Source of the DNA: JAUILA01 sp964563925
GTDB taxonomy: Bacteria; Bacteroidota; Bacteroidia; Cytophagales; Cyclobacteriaceae
Assembly: GCA_964563925.1 (NCBI GenBank)
Contig: CAZLZD010000064.1
Span: 1 to 20,172, forward strand
Reading direction: 5' to 3'
DNA: 20,172 bases
The translations under genes were made by a program, and so were the position numbers. Numbering within the stretch: position 1 is the stretch's first letter; every line of letters starts with the position of its first letter. Under the pieces are notes generated by a model. That model searched no databases and had not been told where the DNA came from. It was given only the letters and a program-made list of their open reading frames with translations. Shown in pieces: positions 1-8,207 of the stretch.

Positions 1-1311
1 TTTCCACGGCTTCCGATACGACGGGGTTACAAGGGCATTTGCCCGGGTATTATCTCCGAAATTCTTTTTCTCAGGGTCCCATCGAACTATTCCTCCGGTG
101 CGCAGGGCGATATTGCCGGCATGGGCGTACTGGGCGACAAGCCGGCCATTTTCCACCGGGCAATTGGGCTCATTCCTTGTTTTGATGCAGTCGAGCCAGT
201 TCTTCATGTGCTCCTCATGGTAATTGCGCCCGCCCTGCCTGGGAAGTGCCGGTACCTTGAATTTTCCATCCTCCACCTCAGGATGCAGTTCCCACCCTTC
301 CCGGTTGGCAAAGATGGTGGCATCATTACCCATGAAGGCGATACCGTATTTATTTCCATAGGGGCCGCTGCCGATCCCGGCGGTATGCTCCCAATTAAGT
401 GCATAGTCATTCATTTGCCAGCTTACGCTCATGGTGTCAAACGTCTCGTGGGCATGATCCGGAAACGCAAAATTACCACCGGAAGCTATGGTTGTTGTGG
501 GAGAATACTTCACATCTCCGGCCCAAAGACCCATATCGATCAGGTGGACACCCCAGTCGGTCATTAAGCCTCCGCCATAATCCCAGAACATCCGCCAGGA
601 TCCATGGAAACGCGACTCGTTAAAGGTACGCTGCGGGGCAGGTCCCAGCCACATATCAAAATCGACTTCGGGCGGGGGAGTGCTGTCAGGCACCTCCGGA
701 CGACCAATCCCGTATTCAAAATTGGCCCAGATATTCACCTTGCGCAGCTTTCCTATTTTGCCTTCATGGATCATCTCCATAATCTCCTTCCAGTGTGTGC
801 CGCTGCGCTGCTGTTGTCCTACCTGGACCACACGCCCGTACTTTCGGGCCGCATCCACCATCACATCCAGTTCGGCCAGACTATTTGCCATGGGTTTCTC
901 CACATAGACATCCTTGCCGGCCTCACAGGCGGCCACCATGGTCAGGCAATGCCAGTGGTCCGGCGTACCAATGATAACGGCATCCAGGTCAGGGTGCTCC
1001 AGAAACTTTCGGAAATCCTTGTAAGTTGCCGGGGCTTTCTCCTGATATTCTTTCACCGACTCCTTTCTCTCAGCCAGCACGCGGTCATCGATATCACATA
1101 AGGCGACACATTCCGTTTCCGGTTGCTCCAGGGCACGGGAAAGCATGTGATAACCCATGTTCCGCGCCCCGATAAGCCCGATACGGATGCGATCGGATGG
1201 CGGAACAGCTTGTTTAGCGGCTTTGGCTAATGCTGGATCAATGGCAATGGCACTGAGGCCAAAGGAGAAGAGTCCGGCTTTCTGGAGAAATTGACGGCGA
1301 TTGGAAGTCAT
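1..1311 (-). CDS. Tat-exported Gfo/Idh/MocA family oxidoreductase (partial, C-terminus beyond the left edge)
   Basis: Translation of the minus strand from the ATG at 1309-1311 stays open for 437 codons to base 1, so the C-terminus is missing, probably by only a few residues. The N-terminus carries a twin-arginine signal (RRQFLQKAGLFSFG, then a hydrophobic stretch ending near ALA), which predicts export of a folded, cofactor-loaded enzyme. A Rossmann fold starts around residue 42 (RIRIGLIGARNMG). The family EKP motif (YVEKPMA) is near residue 137. The C-terminal domain has the substrate-site pattern GGGLMTDWGVHLIDM, with the conserved Asp and His. Family members use NAD(P) to oxidise or rearrange sugars, inositols and amino sugars, and some Tat-exported relatives act as GH109 glycosidases. 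The substrate here cannot be read from sequence. Seen: signal and motifs. Inferred: a periplasmic carbohydrate role. Confidence 0.93.
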   Translation of the reverse strand, partial: MTSNRRQFLQKAGLFSFGLSAIAIDPALAKAAKQAVPPSDRIRIGLIGARNMGYHMLSRALEQPETECVALCDIDDRVLAERKESVKEYQEKAPATYKDFRKFLEHPDLDAVIIGTPDHWHCLTMVAACEAGKDVYVEKPMANSLAELDVMVDAARKYGRVVQVGQQQRSGTHWKEIMEMIHEGKIGKLRKVNIWANFEYGIGRPEVPDSTPPPEVDFDMWLGPAPQRTFNESRFHGSWRMFWDYGGGLMTDWGVHLIDMGLWAGDVKYSPTTTIASGGNFAFPDHAHETFDTMSVSWQMNDYALNWEHTAGIGSGPYGNKYGIAFMGNDATIFANREGWELHPEVEDGKFKVPALPRQGGRNYHEEHMKNWLDCIKTRNEPNCPVENGRLVAQYAHAGNIALRTGGIVRWDPEKKNFGDNTRANALVTPSYRKPWK

Positions 1312-1618
1312 GGTAATAAGAATTAGTTGCCTACAATTTATAAAAAACCTGCAAGGAAGTATCCTGTATTATCCTAATTAACCCCCGGTCTTTTCGGTCC
1401 AACTCACGCCCCCTGTCAATCCGGTTAATTTACACGCCTTTTGCAAACCGGAAAATTCCAAAACCACGTACCCGCACGGTAATCCGGTCCAGGCTAAAAA
1501 TATACTCAAAAGTAGGGATTGATAGGCGCAGGGATTTTTAGTATTTTTAATTATATGTTGATTATCAGCTATTTAAGAGTATTTATTAATTAATATTTTC
1601 ACCAAACCCCTTATAGCC
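1312..1618. other. Intergenic region between divergent genes, with an operator-like inverted repeat
   Basis: This is an AT-rich spacer of about 300 bases between the oxidoreductase (minus) and the FG-GAP protein (plus). I see no gene in it. The clearest structure is a perfect 7-bp inverted repeat, TCCGGTT at 1420-1426 and AACCGGA at 1446-1452, separated by 19 nt. It could be a dimer-binding operator or a weak hairpin. A related ATCCGGT occurs again near 1482. No convincing Bacteroidetes -33/-7 pair was found for the minus-strand gene. Confidence 0.35.
1519..1549 (+). promoter_or_regulatory. Candidate Bacteroidetes-type promoter of the FG-GAP gene
   Basis: TTG at 1519-1521, a 20-nt spacer, then TATTTTTA at 1542-1549 approximates the phylum consensus TTTG-N19/20-TAnnTTTG, with the final G replaced. 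It would give a leader of about 60 nt before the ATG at 1619. The region is AT-rich, so chance matches are likely. Confidence 0.3.
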
Positions 1619-3250
1619 ATGCGATTATTCATACAAAAGAAATTCAGCCTGACCTGCCTGGTATGGCTGATCCTCCTATCAGGATTTTATGTAGCAAGAG
1701 CGCAACTAAACGAAACGGACAAACTCACCGCCTCGGATGCTGCGGCAGGTGATATCTTTGGCATCCAGGTTGACATATCAGGAAATTATGCCATTGTGGG
1801 GGCATACAACAACAGCCTTCCCGGAAGTGGTGCGGTCACCGGCAGCGGATCCGGCGGAATTCTCGGGGCCACTTACATTTTCAAACGAAATCCGGGTGGT
1901 CACTGGAATGAAGTTAATAAGTTTGTTCCTGCTTACCTGTATGTTCCTGAAACCGGTATGGGGGCGGCTGTCGCCATCGACGGGGATCTTGCCGCATCCG
2001 GCGCGGTATACCTTGACAATATCCAGGACGCCGTGTACATCTACAAAAACACGGGCGGGACCTGGGAACATTTAATCAGGCTTCACGAGCCTATCCTTGG
2101 CTTTGGGTCAGCCCTTGACATATCCGGCAACCGGGTAATTGTGGGTGCACCCACCGGTGGAAGCGGGGATGCATTCGGGAGGGGGAAGGCCTTCATTTAT
2201 GAGTATTCGGGTGATCCGGGCTACATGGGATGGACCAATAAGACCGTTCTGTTGTCTTCTGACGCTCCTTCAAAAAATTTCTTTGGCCAGAATGCAGCAA
2301 TCCACGGAGATTTTGCCGCAGTTACCGCAGGGGGTGATATTTACAATAACCTCGCCGGAAATGCCGTGTTTATTTTCGAACGGGACGGTTCCGGAAACTG
2401 GAACGAAGTGCAGAAGATCACCCCTCCCACCGGAAGTACGGAAGATGGTTTTGGTGTATCACTCGCCATTTCGGGTAACCGGCTGATCATTGGTGCCTCA
2501 GGGGTAGAGAATGCGGGGGTAACGACAGGCACCGTGTATGTTTACGAGCGCACTGCCCCCGGGGTCTGGAGTCCAACCGCCACCCTCTTTGCCAGCGACG
2601 GAGCACAGTTTGACAGTTTTGGATTTGAGGCAGATATTCATAATAACAAAATTATCGTAGGAAGCCGCAATGATGACGATGACGGAGAGGATTCCGGGTC
2701 TGCCTATTTGTTTACCCATGACGGGACATCCTGGAACGAAACAGCCAAATATACAGCTTCAGATGCCGCCGCAGGCGATCGGTTTGGCCGGGATGTAGGT
2801 ATCACCGACTATTATGCCATTGCCGGAGCCCTTTCGGACGATGATGCAGGCATGTCCAGTGGTTCGGCCTACATTCTCCAGCACCAGGCCCTGATCCTTC
2901 CTGGTATCTTCCTGCCCAGGCTGATCATCCGGGTATTTCCTAATCCTAATTTCGGAGAATTCATCATAGGCGCAACCATCGTCAAGCCTTTTGAGGATAA
3001 CCCGAAGGAGGAGCTCAGCATTGATTTCATCAAAGACCAGCAAACCATAGAGACCAACTGGTCCATCGTTCCGAAAACCGCAAAGCTTTCCATCACCACT
3101 TCATCCGGTGAGGAAATACTCAGTCAAAAGGTAAAACTTCCCTATATGGAGGAAGTAGATCTTACCTATTACGGTCCGGGTATCTACTACGTCACGATTG
3201 ACAGCGGCGACATGCAGGAAACAGTCCGTGTGATCGTGGAAGCGGAATAG
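1619..3250 (+). CDS. Secreted seven-repeat FG-GAP beta-propeller protein with T9SS sorting domain
   Basis: This 543-residue protein has a signal peptide (about residues 1-29, hydrophobic LTCLVWLILL, cleavage after ARA). Seven FG-GAP/integrin-alpha-like repeats follow, beginning near residues 35, 100, 152, 209, 265, 321 and 376. Each follows the pattern of a D-x-FG-type motif, an I-x-G-N/D turn, then IVGA, a short loop and a V-Y-I-Y/F strand, as in TASDAAAGDIFG and YTASDAAAGDRFG. Seven repeats fit one closed seven-bladed propeller. The C-terminus resembles a T9SS type A sorting domain (VFPNPNFGEF near 439, YGPGIYYVTI near 518, VRVIV at 536-540), so the protein should be exported and anchored at or released from the cell surface. 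The sorting domain carries an unusual insertion at about 453-485. Function is not known; adhesion or ligand binding is an inference from the fold. It converges on the esterase gene downstream. Confidence 0.9.
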   Translation: MRLFIQKKFSLTCLVWLILLSGFYVARAQLNETDKLTASDAAAGDIFGIQVDISGNYAIVGAYNNSLPGSGAVTGSGSGGILGATYIFKRNPGGHWNEVNKFVPAYLYVPETGMGAAVAIDGDLAASGAVYLDNIQDAVYIYKNTGGTWEHLIRLHEPILGFGSALDISGNRVIVGAPTGGSGDAFGRGKAFIYEYSGDPGYMGWTNKTVLLSSDAPSKNFFGQNAAIHGDFAAVTAGGDIYNNLAGNAVFIFERDGSGNWNEVQKITPPTGSTEDGFGVSLAISGNRLIIGASGVENAGVTTGTVYVYERTAPGVWSPTATLFASDGAQFDSFGFEADIHNNKIIVGSRNDDDDGEDSGSAYLFTHDGTSWNETAKYTASDAAAGDRFGRDVGITDYYAIAGALSDDDAGMSSGSAYILQHQALILPGIFLPRLIIRVFPNPNFGEFIIGATIVKPFEDNPKEELSIDFIKDQQTIETNWSIVPKTAKLSITTSSGEEILSQKVKLPYMEEVDLTYYGPGIYYVTIDSGDMQETVRVIVEAE

Positions 3251-3266
3251 ATTCCCGCTACAGTCT

Positions 3267-3306
3267 CTGTATAAAATGTGTACTACCTGGCATACACATT
3301 GTACAG
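3267..3306. terminator. Imperfect hairpin after the FG-GAP gene
   Basis: CTGTA plus AATGTGTA on the left arm (3267-3282) pairs with TACACATT plus TACAG on the right arm (3293-3306), with small bulges and a 10-nt loop. It lies 17 bases after the FG-GAP stop codon and just before a second, stronger hairpin. A transcription terminator or a 3'-end stabiliser is the likely role. No U-tract follows. Confidence 0.5.
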
Positions 3307-3311
3307 AAAGT

Positions 3312-3340
3312 GAAATTCCCGGCCCTCCGCCGGGAATTTC
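3312..3340. terminator. Perfect 11-bp hairpin between convergent genes (bidirectional terminator)
   Basis: GAAATTCCCGG at 3312-3322 and CCGGGAATTTC at 3330-3340 form a perfect 11-bp stem with a 7-nt loop. The hairpin directly abuts the stop codon of the minus-strand esterase (3341-3343) and lies 61 bases beyond the stop of the plus-strand gene, so it can serve both convergent transcripts. A long U-run is absent on either side, so termination by this stem alone is probable rather than certain. Confidence 0.7.
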
Positions 3341-6300
3341 CTATTGGTCTATAATTATTTTCTGCTGATAGGATTCTCCTCCCTGGCGAAGCGATATGAT
3401 AAACAATCCTTTTGTCGCAATTCGTGAAAGGTCAAGTATGTACGGGTTTCGCAGCGGATCCGGTGGCACAGTGGTTTCCAGGTGGATCCTTCCTATATTA
3501 TCCAGTACCACTATTTCCACAGGGATGTCGGATTTCATGGTACGCATACGGATGGTGAGATAGCCATTGGTAACAGGCACGGGATATAAGTCTGCATACA
3601 AACGAAAATCGACCGGCGTGCACGTGGATGCCACCCACTGGGAATACCCCACTCCACCCTGCGGACTTCTTTGTCCGATACGGTAATAAGTAGTGTCACC
3701 GGCGTATGTATTATCAAGCCAGTCAAACGACATGCCTACCGAATCCGAACCTATCCGGCCAATGACGACGGATGAATCCTGGTTGGCTGACCGCTCGACA
3801 ATGAATGGCTCGCCGGTCCAGGGCAGGCCTGATTGCCAATTAATCACATTACCGGATGACTGGCAATCTACCGTAAATTGTGAAAGTGGTAAGCCAGTGG
3901 TCGCAGTAAGTGAATCGAAATCGGAGGTACCGGTTTTTCCCACAGCCCGGACCAGGAAATTATAGGTCCGCAAAGGGGCCAGTTCGTTCGCCTTCAGGGA
4001 CGTCTGATTGGCCGAGGTCTTTCTTATCATCCTATAAGGAGCCAGTGGTTCTGCTTTGAAAACCTCAAAGCCTGTCTCATTGTCTGATTCGTCATCCCAG
4101 GTAAGGTCAATCTCTCTTTCGAGAATTTCACGGGCACTGAAATTAGCCGGGGATTCCGGCACGGAAGGAAATGTCTTTTTGGAACTGGTCAGGGCTTCCG
4201 CCGGAATTTCAATAAGTTCGTTGTTGGTATCAGGACCTGAATATTTAATGGTTAGTACCTCCTCTTCGGTACGGTCATAGTACTTCACCTTAAAACGGAC
4301 CGGGCCCTTTGACAGTTTCGTTTTTCCAATTTCGGTTCGCACCGAATGCTGACCGTCATTGTCCAGGGTAAAAGCCCCCACCTGCAGCACACTGCCGGCT
4401 GCAGCCTCCAGGCTGAATACATAATTTCCGCCTTTTTCAATATAAAGGTAGCCGTCGAAATCAAACGCGAAGTAGTTTACCTGCGGATCGGGCCGGACAC
4501 CTCCATTCTCCTCCCTCGAAATATCCACATTATCGATATATCCCTGTTTTTCCACGGGCCACCCTGCATAATCTGCTGTCTCTGCCCAGAGGCCTCCGTA
4601 ATAATAGCGATAGGCCACGCCTTCGAAGATGGTGATAACGGTCACCTGATTACTCAGCGGGGACCGGTTCCCGGCCCGGTCTCTTGCGCGAACGTAGATG
4701 GTATAGATCGACTCTTCATTCAGGTTGCCCAGGGTAAAGCTCAGGGAAGTCGTGGTGCCTACCACCTTGCCATTCACGATTATGTCATAAATGATCAGGT
4801 CCGAGTTATCCGTTGCCGGCGTCCAGTAAAGGACAATGCGCCTGGTATCTGTAAGTTCATGACTTAGAAACCCTGGCGCCGAAGGAGCTATAGTATCGGC
4901 CAGGGTTGTGGCAGAGGCAATATTACTTAACGGGGACGGGCTTTGATCATTTACGGCCCTGACCCGGTAGAAGTATTTCGTACTTGGGACGAGTGCGGAA
5001 TCCTTGACCTGGGTGGTATTTCCCGGGAGGTTTTTTACCAGGTCAAACGGTCCGTTTTGGGAGCGTGCCCGGTATACTTCGAAGTTTGTTTCATTTTGTG
5101 AGGCATCTTCCCATGACAGCCCGATGGCCACCTCAGAAACAGGCTCTGCCTGCAGATTGCCGGGAGGGAGGACCTCAGGGGGTATGTTATTGGTAATGCG
5201 TATGGTATCCGAACTTATATCAGGGCAGCTCTCGGCAAGGGATACATTCACAAAGTAATTGCCTGTCTGGGAAACCGAAACTGAATTACCTGTCGCACCG
5301 TTCACCGGGCTTGCATTTCGATACCATTGATAGAATTCAAACTCATCCGGAACGGATAATTGTGCTGAAGTTCGTCCATCAGGTGATGGAAGATGGGGGC
5401 TGCCGTCGATGGTTATTTGCGGGGTGGGAATATCATCCTGTACGGTTATCGTCAGCGGGTCGGACCAGGGAGACCAATCGGCCGAGCCAGGATCAGGATT
5501 CCGACTTACCCGCACCTGATAATCGCCGGTCTGAGTAGCCACCAATTCGAAGTTGTCCTGTCCGCCGCGATCAAAAGTCTGCACGCCGCCATCCGTAGTA
5601 ACGCGCCATTGATATGAATTAAACCCCGGGCTTACGCCAAGGCGAATATTTACATCTTCATTCGGGCAAACAGCCGTACGGCCATAGTAAGCCATGATAT
5701 CCGTTTTTTCATATCCAAGCATCCAGGAAAAGAAATCCGGCTCTGCATAGGCGCGGTCCCAGATGGCATGTCCTCCATTCAGGTATTCGGTATAGCGTGG
5801 CGTGGCACCTTCCTGTTCCAGCAGGGTCATCATATAGCGGGCGGTGGTTGCGAGAGGATTGCCATCAAGTTCGCCCTGGAAATACCAGATCGGTAAATGA
5901 ATAAACCTTGAACGATCGACCGAGAGGTTAATCCAGGACATCGGCAGCATCGCAGCGAACAAATCCGGTCGTTTCTCCGCTATTCTCCACACGCCGTCCG
6001 CTCCATTGCTGTATCCGTGGAGGTAAATCCGGTAGGGATCAATCGGATAATTCTCCAGCAGTTCTTCGATCATACTGATTACCCCGTCGAGCTGACCTTC
6101 AGACCAGGTCGAGGTATTCTGCGGTACTACCACAAACCCCGGAAATATTCCTCTCTCCACCGCCGACAGGTGAGGGTACCCGCCGTGGTACAGGTTATGA
6201 TCATTGTTGAGATACCTCGGATCGCTTGCATCATATGCCGGAAACCTGGCAGAACCCCGGACTCCCGCTTCCCCGAGTCCGTGTAGCATCACGATCATCG

Positions 6301-6586
6301 GATATTTTTCACCCGGATTTTCATCATAAGGCTGAGGAAACATCATGCGGAAATTCAGCCAGAAATTTTCGCCATTCGGGGCATCCGTTCCACGGTGCAG
6401 CCTGAATTGCTGATACGGGGAGGACTCCCAGGGGGTCATATCGAAATAATCCGAAACCCCTGCGGTGGGAGGATCTGATACAGTCCCCCCTTCGCCGGTA
6501 CGGTTACTCCATGTTCCGGGATGAATTTGCTGAGAAACAGCGACTTGTGCCAACAAGAAACATACTAAGACGGCAGGAAGCCTCAT
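3341..6586 (-). CDS. Secreted multidomain esterase (alpha/beta hydrolase, FN3, PA14) with T9SS sorting domain
   Basis: This 1081-residue protein has a signal peptide (MRLPAVLVCFLLAQVAVSQQ). The N-terminal domain (about 60-290) is an alpha/beta hydrolase of the phospholipase/carboxylesterase or PHB-depolymerase type. It has an oxyanion stretch HGLGEAG near 102, nucleophile Ser193 in GYSNG, a probable catalytic Asp241 in GELDG and His273 in NGGHA. Two Ig/PKD-like beta segments follow (about 300-465). Fibronectin type III domains lie at about 473-562, 567-652 and 810-897, and a PA14-like domain at about 655-790 (VAYRYYYGGLW start). The C-terminal T9SS type A sorting domain is at about 996-1081 (LYPVPVTNGYLTI near 1000, GLFIISL, ending QKIIIDQ). 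The enzyme probably removes acyl or feruloyl groups from polysaccharides or cleaves polyesters outside the cell, with PA14 and FN3 modules for binding and spacing; the substrate is inferred only. The gene is divergent from the sigma factor gene. Confidence 0.92.
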   Translation of the reverse strand: MRLPAVLVCFLLAQVAVSQQIHPGTWSNRTGEGGTVSDPPTAGVSDYFDMTPWESSPYQQFRLHRGTDAPNGENFWLNFRMMFPQPYDENPGEKYPMIVMLHGLGEAGVRGSARFPAYDASDPRYLNNDHNLYHGGYPHLSAVERGIFPGFVVVPQNTSTWSEGQLDGVISMIEELLENYPIDPYRIYLHGYSNGADGVWRIAEKRPDLFAAMLPMSWINLSVDRSRFIHLPIWYFQGELDGNPLATTARYMMTLLEQEGATPRYTEYLNGGHAIWDRAYAEPDFFSWMLGYEKTDIMAYYGRTAVCPNEDVNIRLGVSPGFNSYQWRVTTDGGVQTFDRGGQDNFELVATQTGDYQVRVSRNPDPGSADWSPWSDPLTITVQDDIPTPQITIDGSPHLPSPDGRTSAQLSVPDEFEFYQWYRNASPVNGATGNSVSVSQTGNYFVNVSLAESCPDISSDTIRITNNIPPEVLPPGNLQAEPVSEVAIGLSWEDASQNETNFEVYRARSQNGPFDLVKNLPGNTTQVKDSALVPSTKYFYRVRAVNDQSPSPLSNIASATTLADTIAPSAPGFLSHELTDTRRIVLYWTPATDNSDLIIYDIIVNGKVVGTTTSLSFTLGNLNEESIYTIYVRARDRAGNRSPLSNQVTVITIFEGVAYRYYYGGLWAETADYAGWPVEKQGYIDNVDISREENGGVRPDPQVNYFAFDFDGYLYIEKGGNYVFSLEAAAGSVLQVGAFTLDNDGQHSVRTEIGKTKLSKGPVRFKVKYYDRTEEEVLTIKYSGPDTNNELIEIPAEALTSSKKTFPSVPESPANFSAREILEREIDLTWDDESDNETGFEVFKAEPLAPYRMIRKTSANQTSLKANELAPLRTYNFLVRAVGKTGTSDFDSLTATTGLPLSQFTVDCQSSGNVINWQSGLPWTGEPFIVERSANQDSSVVIGRIGSDSVGMSFDWLDNTYAGDTTYYRIGQRSPQGGVGYSQWVASTCTPVDFRLYADLYPVPVTNGYLTIRMRTMKSDIPVEIVVLDNIGRIHLETTVPPDPLRNPYILDLSRIATKGLFIISLRQGGESYQQKIIIDQ

Positions 6587-6646
6587 GGAATGTTTTGTAT
6601 TATTTTACCCATTATTTAAGCAAAAGATACTCATAATTGTTATTTA

Positions 6647-7321
6647 TTGTATGCAATAATTAAACCGGACATACACAAATGGTCATTTCAGGCCGTTTTT
6701 GGGGTTTTTCGGAGCCCGGCGCATCCTGACAAATGGCCTGTTTTCCGTGGTAATTTAATCAAGCAGGGTATTTATAAAGAACAACATATTGAAGAGGATG
6801 AGCTGATCCTCCGGCTAAAGAAGCGCGACAAGTGGGCGTATGGCTACCTCTACGACCATTATTCCGGGGCGTTGTTCGGGGTTATCATGCGCATTACCGG
6901 CCGCCGGGAATTTGCCGAGGAAGTGCTCCAGGATGCCTTTATGAAATACTGGGACCGTATCGAACAATACGATCCGTCGAAAGGCAGGCTGTTTACCTGG
7001 CTGTTGAATATCGCCAAAAACCTGGCCATTGATAAGACCCGCTCCAAAGAATTCAGGCAGAATCAGAAAACCGGAGAGATGGAAAACCACGTACATTCAA
7101 TCGGGGGAGGTTTGGTGACCGAACAGCAAACGGACGCTATTGGTATAGAAAACCTGGTGGGCCAGCTGGATGAAAATCAGCGGATCGTGGTGGATTATTT
7201 ATATTTTAGGGGATTCACCCAATCTGAATTAGCGAAAGAGCTTGACATCCCACTGGGAACAATAAAAACACGGCTTCGTGCGGCAATGATGGAATTGAGG
7301 AAAAAACTGAACATACGGTGA
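6647..7321 (+). CDS. ECF-type RNA polymerase sigma factor (sigma-70 family), non-ATG start
   Basis: Sigma region 2 covers about residues 71-137 (YLYDHYSGALFGVIMRI, then EEVLQDAFMKYWDRI, then GRLFTWLLNIAKNLAIDKTRS). Region 4 covers about 171-220 (GFTQSELAKELDIPLGTIKTRLR, a helix-turn-helix for the -35 box). The reading frame has no ATG or GTG before region 2. It opens after a stop at 6617-6619, and the only common start is the TTG at 6647, which gives 224 residues with about 41 extra N-terminal residues that resemble no domain. An ATT at 6770, preceded by AGCAGGG, would give the family's usual length (about 183 residues). The TTG is used here for want of a better conventional start. The gene overlaps the anti-sigma gene by 4 bases (GTGA), so the two are coupled in translation. 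Confidence 0.93.
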   Translation: MYAIIKPDIHKWSFQAVFGVFRSPAHPDKWPVFRGNLIKQGIYKEQHIEEDELILRLKKRDKWAYGYLYDHYSGALFGVIMRITGRREFAEEVLQDAFMKYWDRIEQYDPSKGRLFTWLLNIAKNLAIDKTRSKEFRQNQKTGEMENHVHSIGGGLVTEQQTDAIGIENLVGQLDENQRIVVDYLYFRGFTQSELAKELDIPLGTIKTRLRAAMMELRKKLNIR

Positions 7322-8097
7322 ACATCCGGGAATACATAGCATCCGGTATTCTTGAAGCCTATGTAATGGGCGAAGTTACTGCCGCGGAACGACGGGAGGT
7401 GGAAGAATACCGGGCTAAATACCCGGAAATACGAGAGGAGCTGGACAGTATTGAGAAGTCCCAGGAAGCCTTTCTTATTTCCACCGGCATGACTCCTTCC
7501 CCCGGATTACGGTCCCGGATTCTGGAGAACCTGCCTGAACGGGACGCACCGGTGCGCCAATTATCGCAGGCATCTGCATTTCCCTGGAGAATGATTGCGG
7601 CGGCGTCATTGGTCCTGGCTGTGCTGGCCGGAGGCCTGGCTGTTGTTTTTTACCAGAACTGGCAGGAGGCACGAACCCGGCTGTCTGACCTGACCGCACA
7701 AAACCAGCAGATTGCAGAAAATTATAACCGCGTGCGGTCAGACCTCCAAGACATTCAGTCTGATTTAACTATTTTAGCCAATCCTGATTTTCAGCGTATT
7801 GCCCTGGCCAGACCGGAAGGTGGTACGGAAGCACAGGTATTCTGGAATCAGGAAAGCCAGGAAGTATATCTGCGCAGCCTGAGCCTGGCCCGTCTCGCCG
7901 AAGATCAGCAATACCAGCTATGGGCTCTCATCGACGGCCAGCCCGTGGACGCCGGAGTATTTGATTCCGGGGGAGACGGTATCCTGAAAATGAAAAACAT
8001 TGCCCGTGCGGATGCCTTTGCAATTACCATTGAACCGCGTGGAGGCAGCGAAAACCCCACGCTGTCTGAACTGCAGGTGATCGGGGAACTGCTCTGA
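7318..8097 (+). CDS. Membrane anti-sigma factor, RskA-like C-terminal domain
   Basis: The GTG start at 7318 overlaps the TGA of the sigma gene. The 259-residue product begins with a helical anti-sigma domain (about 1-55, MNIREYIASGILEAYVMGEV, then many Glu and Arg) that lacks the HxxxCxxC zinc motif. A single transmembrane helix follows (about 91-112, MIAAASLVLAVLAGGLAVVF), then a coiled-coil stretch rich in Gln, Asp and Leu (about 116-150). The C-terminal beta-rich domain (about 153-259) resembles the RskA family: QVFWNQESQEVYLRS, then YQLWALIDGQPVDAGVF, then AITIEPRGGSENPT. It should hold the ECF factor at the inner membrane and release it on a periplasmic signal, by regulated proteolysis in the known family members. 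The signal is unknown. Confidence 0.92.
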   Translation: MNIREYIASGILEAYVMGEVTAAERREVEEYRAKYPEIREELDSIEKSQEAFLISTGMTPSPGLRSRILENLPERDAPVRQLSQASAFPWRMIAAASLVLAVLAGGLAVVFYQNWQEARTRLSDLTAQNQQIAENYNRVRSDLQDIQSDLTILANPDFQRIALARPEGGTEAQVFWNQESQEVYLRSLSLARLAEDQQYQLWALIDGQPVDAGVFDSGGDGILKMKNIARADAFAITIEPRGGSENPTLSELQVIGELL

Positions 8098-8120
8098 GAA
8101 ATTCTCCGATAATAATTTCT
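8097..8120 (+). terminator. Weak hairpin after the anti-sigma gene
   Basis: AGAAATT at 8097-8103 pairs with AATTTCT at 8114-8120 over a 10-nt loop, directly at the anti-sigma stop codon. The stem is AT-rich and no U-tract follows, so termination here would be partial at best. Confidence 0.25.
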
Positions 8121-8207
8121 ACGCCTCCCGTATTTAAACTTGATTATTTTATCGTATTTCGCAGTACCGTCAGGAACTTATTTGCCTGATGATTGCTTTC
8201 CACGATA

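Noticed and set aside
121..1101. Plus-strand open frames of 148 and 165 codons near the left edge
   Set aside because: They lie antisense to the oxidoreductase, whose minus-strand frame is open for 437 codons with clear family motifs. The plus-strand translations show no domain.
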